A stretch of DNA of 64,000 nucleotides from Mycolicibacterium sp. TY81 (lineage in GTDB: Bacteria; Actinomycetota; Actinomycetes; Mycobacteriales; Mycobacteriaceae), in contig NZ_AP023362.1 in the NCBI RefSeq assembly GCF_018326285.1, forward strand, positions 1,612,001 to 1,676,000. The letters are read 5' to 3'. Below are positions 58,726-64,000 of this stretch, one piece after another. Made by a program: the position numbers and the translations under genes. Under the pieces are notes generated by a model that saw nothing but the letters and a program-made list of their open reading frames with translations, ran no database searches and had not been told where the DNA came from. How positions within the stretch are numbered: the stretch's first letter is position 1; each line of letters opens with the position of its first letter.

Positions 58726-59601
58726 ATGCCGGATGAGGAACTGGTTTTCGACGATTCCGGCCTGAACAAATGGACCGATGAGGATCACTTCGAGGTCACC
58801 CGCGACCATCTCATCGACTACGCCAAGGCCACGAACGACCCCATCTCGGCACATCTGGCGGGTGATGTCGCGCCCCCGATCTTCGCGATCGTGCCGGTGT
58901 TCGAATCGCTGCTGACACCCACCGTCGACGTGGCGCCGGTGGAGTTGATTCCGCGGGTGGTGCACGGGGAGCAGGACTTTCACTTCCACCGGCCGATCTA
59001 CCCCGGCGACAGGCTGGTGTCGCGCGGCATGATGCTCGGGTACGAAGGACTCGAGAACGGCACCCGCGCAGCTGTCTACCTGGAATGCCGAACGGACGAC
59101 GGCGACCTGGTCAACGAACAGTACGTGACGTGCTTCTTCCGCGGATTCAACGCAGGCAAGAAGATCGGCGAGCTGGGTCCGTCGCACAAGTTCGATGCCG
59201 CACTGCGTGACCAGCCGCCGCTGGCCACCGTCATCCAGCACGTCGATGCGGACCAGACGTTCCGGTACTCACCGGCATCGGGTGACCCGATGCCGATCCA
59301 CCTCGACGAAGAGGTGGCCAAGGACGCGGGTCTGCCGGGCATCATCGCCCATGGCCTGTGCACCATGGCGTTCACCTCATGGGCCCTGCTGACCGAGGTC
59401 GGCGGGGAAGACGTCAACCGGCTCAAGAGATTTGCCGTCCGGTTCTCGAAGATGGTCTTTCCCGGAGATGACCTGGAGACCCGAATCTGGAAGGCCGGTC
59501 GCGGCAGTCACACGACGCGGTACGCGTTCGAGACGGTGCGAAGCGGCAGCGCCGGCGAGGAATTCGCCATCACCGACGGCCTGGCCGTCTTCGCCGACTA
59601 G
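58726..59601 (+). CDS. Double-hotdog MaoC-like enoyl-CoA hydratase
   Basis: A 291-residue protein with two hotdog repeats. The N-terminal one (ITRDHLIDYAKATND-like segment, VVHGEQDFHFHRPIYPGDRL) appears non-catalytic. The second has the hydratase 2 motif YSPASGDPMPIHLDEEVAKDAGLPGIIAHGLCTMA with Asp and His. MaoC-type hydratases add water to 2-enoyl-CoA in mycobacterial sterol and lipid degradation. ATG 58726 is one base after the SRPBCC stop. Substrate unknown. Confidence 0.87.
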   Translation: MPDEELVFDDSGLNKWTDEDHFEVTRDHLIDYAKATNDPISAHLAGDVAPPIFAIVPVFESLLTPTVDVAPVELIPRVVHGEQDFHFHRPIYPGDRLVSRGMMLGYEGLENGTRAAVYLECRTDDGDLVNEQYVTCFFRGFNAGKKIGELGPSHKFDAALRDQPPLATVIQHVDADQTFRYSPASGDPMPIHLDEEVAKDAGLPGIIAHGLCTMAFTSWALLTEVGGEDVNRLKRFAVRFSKMVFPGDDLETRIWKAGRGSHTTRYAFETVRSGSAGEEFAITDGLAVFAD

Positions 59602-59623
59602 TTGACTTGAAAGGACTTCAGAC

Positions 59624-60490
59624 ATGGGAGCTTTGGCAGGACGGATCGCCGTCATCACCGGCGCCGGGCGCGGCATCGGCCGCGAACACGCGCTGCTGTT
59701 CGCGCGAGAGGGGGCCAGCGTCGTCGTCAACGACCTCGGCGGGAGCAACTCCGGTGAGGGCGCCGATGTCGGACCGGCACAGGAAGTGGTCGACGAGATC
59801 GTCGCCGCCGGCGGAAAAGCCGTCGCCAACACCGACAACATCGCCACCTGGGATGGTGCGGCCGGCCTGATCGATCAGGCGGTCAACGAGTTCGGTGGTC
59901 TCGACATCGTGGTCAACAACGCCGGGATTCTGCGTGACGGTTTCATCCCGACGCTCGAGGAATCGCAGTGGGACGCTGTGGTTTCGGTGCACCTCAAGGG
60001 CCACTTCTCGGTGCTCCGGCACGCCGCCGCCTACTGGAAGGCGCAGAGCAAGGCCGGTAACCTGCCGAACGCCTCGGTCATCAACACGGCATCGGGGTCG
60101 GGCCTGACCATCCCCAACGCGGGCCAGGCAAACTACGGCGCGGCCAAGGCGGGTATCGCGGCGTTGACGTTGGTGGCGGCCGAAGAACTCGAGCGCTATG
60201 GCGTGCGGGCCAACGCCATCGCCCCCATCGCGCGCACCCGGCTCACGCTCGCCACCCCGGGCATGGGTGCCCTGATGGCCGAACCCGATGAGGGCGAGGT
60301 CGACCTGTTCAGCCCGGCGAACATCTCGCCGCTGGTGGCCTACCTGGCGACCGAGAAATGCCCCGTCACCGGAAAGGTTTTCGCGGTGCAGGGCGGTGCG
60401 ATTTCCGAACTCGGCGGCTGGCACGACGTGTCGACCATCGAGACCGACGGCCTGTGGGAGATCGACGACATCGCGGCGAGGTTGTCATGA
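59624..60490 (+). CDS. Short-chain dehydrogenase, MFE-2/HSD17B4 type
   Basis: A 288-residue SDR. Cofactor loop TGAGRGIGREHALLFA, the insertion VVVNDLGGSNSGEGADVGPAQEVVDEI found in the (3R)-hydroxyacyl-CoA dehydrogenases of multifunctional enzyme 2, NNAGILRDGFIPTL, and the active-site Tyr-x3-Lys YGAAKAGIAALT. It probably oxidises the 3-hydroxyacyl-CoA made by the hotdog hydratase. ATG 59624 is preceded by AAAGGA. It overlaps the next gene by four bases. Confidence 0.9.
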   Translation: MGALAGRIAVITGAGRGIGREHALLFAREGASVVVNDLGGSNSGEGADVGPAQEVVDEIVAAGGKAVANTDNIATWDGAAGLIDQAVNEFGGLDIVVNNAGILRDGFIPTLEESQWDAVVSVHLKGHFSVLRHAAAYWKAQSKAGNLPNASVINTASGSGLTIPNAGQANYGAAKAGIAALTLVAAEELERYGVRANAIAPIARTRLTLATPGMGALMAEPDEGEVDLFSPANISPLVAYLATEKCPVTGKVFAVQGGAISELGGWHDVSTIETDGLWEIDDIAARLS

Positions 60491-61755
60491 TCGAGTGGTC
60501 TGAATCCGATGAACTCATTCGCGAGAGTGTCCGCGAGTTCATCGACAAGGAGATCGAGCCGCACCGGGACGGATTGGAGCGCGGCGAGATATCGCCGTAT
60601 CCGGTCGTGCGGAAACTGTTCAGCGAGTTCGGACTTGACGCGGTGGCCGCGGAAGCGATCAAGACCATGCTGGAGAAGGAGCGGGCCAAGGCCGCCGCGG
60701 TGGCTGCGGGGGAGCCGAAGCCGGAGAAGCGCGCGGGCTCGTCCGCCGGCATGGGCGATCTCGGTGGTCAGATTTCGATGGCCGCGGTGCTGGTGTCCGA
60801 GATCGCCGGGGTCAGTATCGGTCTGCTGAGCACCGTCGGTGTCAGCCTGGGATTGGGTGCGGCCACCATCGCCAGCCGCGGCACCTTGGCGCAGAAGGAG
60901 CGCTGGCTGCCCGAGCTGGTGACGCTGGAGAAGATCGCGTGCTGGGCGATCACCGAGCCGGATGCCGGCTCAGATGCGTTCGGCGGCATGAAGACCTACG
61001 TCAAGCGTGATGGGGCCGACTACATCCTCAACGGCCAGAAGACGTTCATCACCAACGGCCCCGATGCCGACGTGCTGATCGTGTACGCCAAGCTGGATGA
61101 AGGCGATCCCGATGCCGATCGCCGCAACCGCAAGGTGCTGACGTTCGTCCTCGAGGCGGGGATGCCGGGGCTGACGCAGGGCAGGGCCTTCAAGAAGATG
61201 GGCATGATGTCCTCGCCGACGGGCGAGCTGTTCTTCGACAACGTGCGCATCACGCCGGACCGTCTGCTCGGCGAGACCGAAGATCACGGCGGCGGCGACG
61301 GGCGGGAAAGCGCCCGGGCGAATTTCGTCGCCGAACGGCTCGGCGTCGCGCTGATGGCGTTGGGCATCATCAACGAATGCCACCGGCGTTGCCTCGACTA
61401 CGCCAGGACCCGCACGCTCTGGGGCCAGAACATCGGGCAGTTCCAGCTGATCCAGCTCAAGCTGGCCAAGATGGAGATCGCCCGAATCAACGTGCAGAAC
61501 ATGGTGTTCCAGACGCTGGAGAAGGTGCAGGCCGGGAAGATTCCGTCGCTGTCGGAGGCGTCCGCGGTCAAGCTGTACTCGTCGGAGGTCGCGACCGAGG
61601 TGGCCATGGACGCCGTGCAACTGTTCGGTGGCAACGGTTACATGGCCGAGTACCGCGTCGAACAACTTGCCCGGGATGCCAAGTCGCTGATGATCTATGC
61701 GGGCAGCAATGAGGTCCAGGTGACCCACATTGCGAAGGGGCTGCTCGCCGGATGA
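60487..61755 (+). CDS. Acyl-CoA dehydrogenase (FadE)
   Basis: A 422-residue FAD-dependent dehydrogenase, positional counterpart of fadE21 (Rv2789c). It has WAITEPDAGSDAFGGMKTYVKRDG, NGQKTFITNGPDADVLIVYAKL, KMGMMSSPTGELFFDNVRI and QLFGGNGYMAEYRVEQLARDAKSLMIYAGSNEVQ (the C-terminal region with FAD and catalytic contacts). An unusual inserted segment of about 25 residues (KERAKAAAVAAGEPKPEKRAG) lies near residue 75. ATG 60487 overlaps the SDR stop; the downstream hydrolase overlaps as well. Confidence 0.92.
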   Translation: MIEWSESDELIRESVREFIDKEIEPHRDGLERGEISPYPVVRKLFSEFGLDAVAAEAIKTMLEKERAKAAAVAAGEPKPEKRAGSSAGMGDLGGQISMAAVLVSEIAGVSIGLLSTVGVSLGLGAATIASRGTLAQKERWLPELVTLEKIACWAITEPDAGSDAFGGMKTYVKRDGADYILNGQKTFITNGPDADVLIVYAKLDEGDPDADRRNRKVLTFVLEAGMPGLTQGRAFKKMGMMSSPTGELFFDNVRITPDRLLGETEDHGGGDGRESARANFVAERLGVALMALGIINECHRRCLDYARTRTLWGQNIGQFQLIQLKLAKMEIARINVQNMVFQTLEKVQAGKIPSLSEASAVKLYSSEVATEVAMDAVQLFGGNGYMAEYRVEQLARDAKSLMIYAGSNEVQVTHIAKGLLAG

Positions 61756-62717
61756 GACCCGCGGCCCCACTCACCATGATGGCGATTGTCGATCGGATGA
61801 CTGCGAACTCGGCTGCACGCATGACTTTCGGTGTCGCCCTGCGGCTGCTGACCGCCAACCCGTGGTTGATCACCCGCCTGCGGCCGGCCGCGAACACCGC
61901 GATCGTCGGCCTCAGCCCCGTGGTCGCCGGAACCCGGGTCGAGCCGGTCGACGCGCCACTGCGTGGTGAGTGGGTCCGCGCTCCGGGCGCCCGCGACGAC
62001 GCGGGCGTTGTGCTGGTACTCCACGGCAGCGGCTACCTGATCTGCTCACCGCGCACGCATCGCGGGTTCGCGTCGTACGTCTCGCAGCATTCGGGGCTGC
62101 CGGCCTTGGTCATCGGTTATCCGCTGGCCCCGGAGAACACCTTTCCCGCGGCCGAGGACGCGGCGATGGCCGCGTATCGGTGGCTACTGGTCCAGGGTTA
62201 CGACCCACGCAAAGTCGTGATCGCCGGCGATTCGGCGGGCGGTCACCTCGCGGTGGCGACGGCCCTGCGGGCAAAGCGGGAAGGGCTACCGGCACCCGCG
62301 GCCCTGGCGTTGTGGGGCCCGTTGATCGACCCGGCCTACCGAGCGCCGATGGCTGACCCGAGGGTGCGCCGGCAGCCGTTCGATCCACGGGGAGCCGCCC
62401 GTGCCGTGGCGTTGTACGTGGGTGGCGCCGATATCGAGGACCCACGGCTGTGCCTGCTTAACGCTGACCTCGAGACCCTGCCGCCCATTCAGTTGCACTA
62501 TGGCACAAGGGAAGTGATGCGTGCCGATGCCGAGGCGTTCGCTGCCCGGGTCGTGGCCGCCGGGGGCCACTGCGAGCAACGCGTCTGGCCGGGACTGGCG
62601 CACGCCTATTGGATGTTTCCGCGCAGCCGCGACGGAAGTCTGGACAGCATGACGGCAGGCGGTGAGTTTCTCCGGGCGGCCGTGACGCAGCCCGGCCAGC
62701 CCGTGGCACAGGACTGA
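61752..62717 (+). CDS. Alpha/beta hydrolase, hormone-sensitive lipase type
   Basis: A 321-residue enzyme of the HSL/LipH group. The oxyanion motif is HGSGYLI (usual HGGGF changed), then YPLAPENTFPAAEDA and the nucleophile GDSAGGHLAVATALR; an Asp and His candidate lie in AFAARV and PGLAHAYWMF regions. It may free an acyl group or lactone for the neighbouring beta-oxidation enzymes. ATG 61752 overlaps the acyl-CoA dehydrogenase stop by four bases. Confidence 0.88.
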   Translation: MRPAAPLTMMAIVDRMTANSAARMTFGVALRLLTANPWLITRLRPAANTAIVGLSPVVAGTRVEPVDAPLRGEWVRAPGARDDAGVVLVLHGSGYLICSPRTHRGFASYVSQHSGLPALVIGYPLAPENTFPAAEDAAMAAYRWLLVQGYDPRKVVIAGDSAGGHLAVATALRAKREGLPAPAALALWGPLIDPAYRAPMADPRVRRQPFDPRGAARAVALYVGGADIEDPRLCLLNADLETLPPIQLHYGTREVMRADAEAFAARVVAAGGHCEQRVWPGLAHAYWMFPRSRDGSLDSMTAGGEFLRAAVTQPGQPVAQD

Positions 62718-62725
62718 AGGACGTG

Positions 62726-64000
62726 ATGACACAGCTACTGGATCAGGTGCGCGATGTGGTCGAGGCCGCCATCGTGTTGCAGCGCAGGGGATTGGTGGAC
62801 GTCTGTCGACCGCTGGACGCGATAGCCGCGTCCCGGGGCCTGCGGCGCTACGGGTCGTTCGGTGGGTTGGTGGGACACGTCGCATCGCGTTACGGCGATG
62901 CCCCGGCACTCACCGATGAGGACGGCACGCTGAGCTTCGCCGACCTGGAAGCGACGTCGAACGGATTGGCGCGGGGCCTGGCCGGCCGCGGGATCGGGGC
63001 AGGCGCCGTGATCGGCCTGATCGCACGAAACCACCGCGCGCTGATGCTGTCGCTGTTCGCCGCCGGAAAGGTCGGCGCCAGAGTGGTTCTGCTCAACACC
63101 GGGTTCGCGGCGCCGCAGCTGGCCGACGTGTGCAAGCGGGAGAACGTCACCGCGGTGATCGCCGACGACGAGTTCACCGACCTGATCGACGTCCTGCCGT
63201 TCGAGGTCGACCGCATCGGCTGGTCCGGCGTGAGCGGCCTGGCGGCGCTCGCCGCGGGCCGGTCGACGGCACCGTTGCCCGCGCCGGCCTCGGTCGGGGG
63301 CATGGTCCTGCTGACCAGTGGCACCACCGGCACGCCGAAGGGTGCGCCGCGGAACAAGGTCAGCCCGTTGCAGTCCGCGCAACTACTGGACCGGATTCCG
63401 TGGCCGTCGGGCGGTGCCTACTACGTCGCCGCCCCGATGTTCCATGCCACTGGATTGGCCACCTGCGCTTTGGGTTTGGCGCTCGGTAACCGTGTCGTGC
63501 TCGCGCGCCGGTTCGATCCCGAGGCGACGCTCGCGGCGATCGAACGCCACCGGGTGGGGGCGCTCATCGTCGTGCCTACGATGCTGACCCGGATTCTCGA
63601 CCTCGGCCCCGAGGTCCTGGCGCGTCATGACACGTCGTCGCTGCGGGTCGTGTTCGCCGCGGGTTCGGCGCTGTCCCCGGATCTGTGCCGCCGCACCATG
63701 GACGCTTTCGGTGACGTGCTCTACAACCTCTACGGGTCGACGGAGGTCGCCGTCGCGGCGGTCGCCACCCCGAGCGAATTGCGCAGCGCGCCGGGCACTG
63801 TGGGGCGCCCGCCGGTCGGCTGCACCCTCGCCGCGTATGACGAGCAGCGCCGCCGGATCACCGAACCCGGCCGCAGCGGAACACTTTTCGTCGCCAGCGG
63901 TCTCAGCTTCGCCGGTTACACCGACGGCGGTAACAAGGAGTCGGTCGACGGCTTGTTGTCGTCGGGTGACACCGGCCACTTCGACGAGAACGGATTGTGG
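62726..64000 (+). CDS. Acyl-CoA synthetase (FadD), 3' end missing
   Basis: The frame is open from ATG 62726 to the window edge: 425 residues of an expected 500-550. It is an AMP-forming adenylating enzyme with P-loop-like LLTSGTTGTPKGAPR (residues about 195-210), MFHATGLATCALGLALG, LYNLYGSTEVAVAAVATP and SSGDTGHFDENG. A C-terminal lysine region is not visible. It would activate a carboxylic acid as CoA ester for the cluster. GTG 62723 immediately upstream is an alternative start. Confidence 0.9.
   Translation, partial: MTQLLDQVRDVVEAAIVLQRRGLVDVCRPLDAIAASRGLRRYGSFGGLVGHVASRYGDAPALTDEDGTLSFADLEATSNGLARGLAGRGIGAGAVIGLIARNHRALMLSLFAAGKVGARVVLLNTGFAAPQLADVCKRENVTAVIADDEFTDLIDVLPFEVDRIGWSGVSGLAALAAGRSTAPLPAPASVGGMVLLTSGTTGTPKGAPRNKVSPLQSAQLLDRIPWPSGGAYYVAAPMFHATGLATCALGLALGNRVVLARRFDPEATLAAIERHRVGALIVVPTMLTRILDLGPEVLARHDTSSLRVVFAAGSALSPDLCRRTMDAFGDVLYNLYGSTEVAVAAVATPSELRSAPGTVGRPPVGCTLAAYDEQRRRITEPGRSGTLFVASGLSFAGYTDGGNKESVDGLLSSGDTGHFDENGLW

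Overview
The window is chromosomal DNA of a mycobacterium, most likely a fast-growing Mycolicibacterium-type species. GC content is high, GTG starts and ATGA overlaps are frequent, and gene content and order follow, with gaps, the Mycobacterium tuberculosis H37Rv stretch from about Rv2870c down to Rv2789c. That comparison is from memory; no alignment was run. Marker genes include dxr, rip1, ispG, mycothione reductase, efpA, pptT/pptH and ltp1.

Layout. 1-9386: a truncated ribbon-helix-helix protein, a DUF4097 protein, then dxr-rip1-ispG, a GNAT protein, a penicillin-binding lipoprotein, a DUF1707 protein and map. 9388-20158: a block that, as I recall, has no counterpart at this place in M. tuberculosis. 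It holds cobQ, a minus-strand set (response regulator, histidine kinase, TAXI-type binding lipoprotein, amino-acid permease), a divergent set of small genes including a membrane protein with a Gly/Cys tail, and a SWIM/SNF2 helicase. 20174-30908: nickel/cobalt transporter, mtr, an alpha/beta hydrolase, mqo, GNAT, a ChlI-ChlD type chelatase, cobO, cobB and cysG. This is a cobalt and cobalamin/siroheme neighbourhood. 30931-37929: efpA, a membrane esterase, a small lipoprotein, a PCD/VOC protein, proS and a minus-strand DUF4439 pair. 38098-45919: the rimP-nusA-ylxR-infB-rbfA-nrnA-dinF series. 45950-52659: a large palindromic repeat, echA16, DUF2277/DUF1802, a CocE-type hydrolase, a DUF3558-like protein, and pptH-pptT-truB.

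52733-56900 is accessory. An AraC-family regulator gene is split by a 1462-bp IS256-family element (53374-54835). The element has imperfect terminal inverted repeats and a 7-bp target duplication, and removing it restores one 305-codon reading frame. Its transposase carries three single-base indels. An NmrA-like oxidoreductase is divergent from the regulator, and a TetR regulator follows. 57023-64000 is a plus-strand run of lipid catabolism genes (ltp1 thiolase, SRPBCC, double-hotdog hydratase, SDR, acyl-CoA dehydrogenase, lipase, and an acyl-CoA synthetase cut by the window end) that together contain every enzyme class of a beta-oxidation cycle.

I saw no tRNA, rRNA, CRISPR array or convincing riboswitch. 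No gene-free stretch exceeds 300 bases. The longest are 5889-6075 and 56050-56234.
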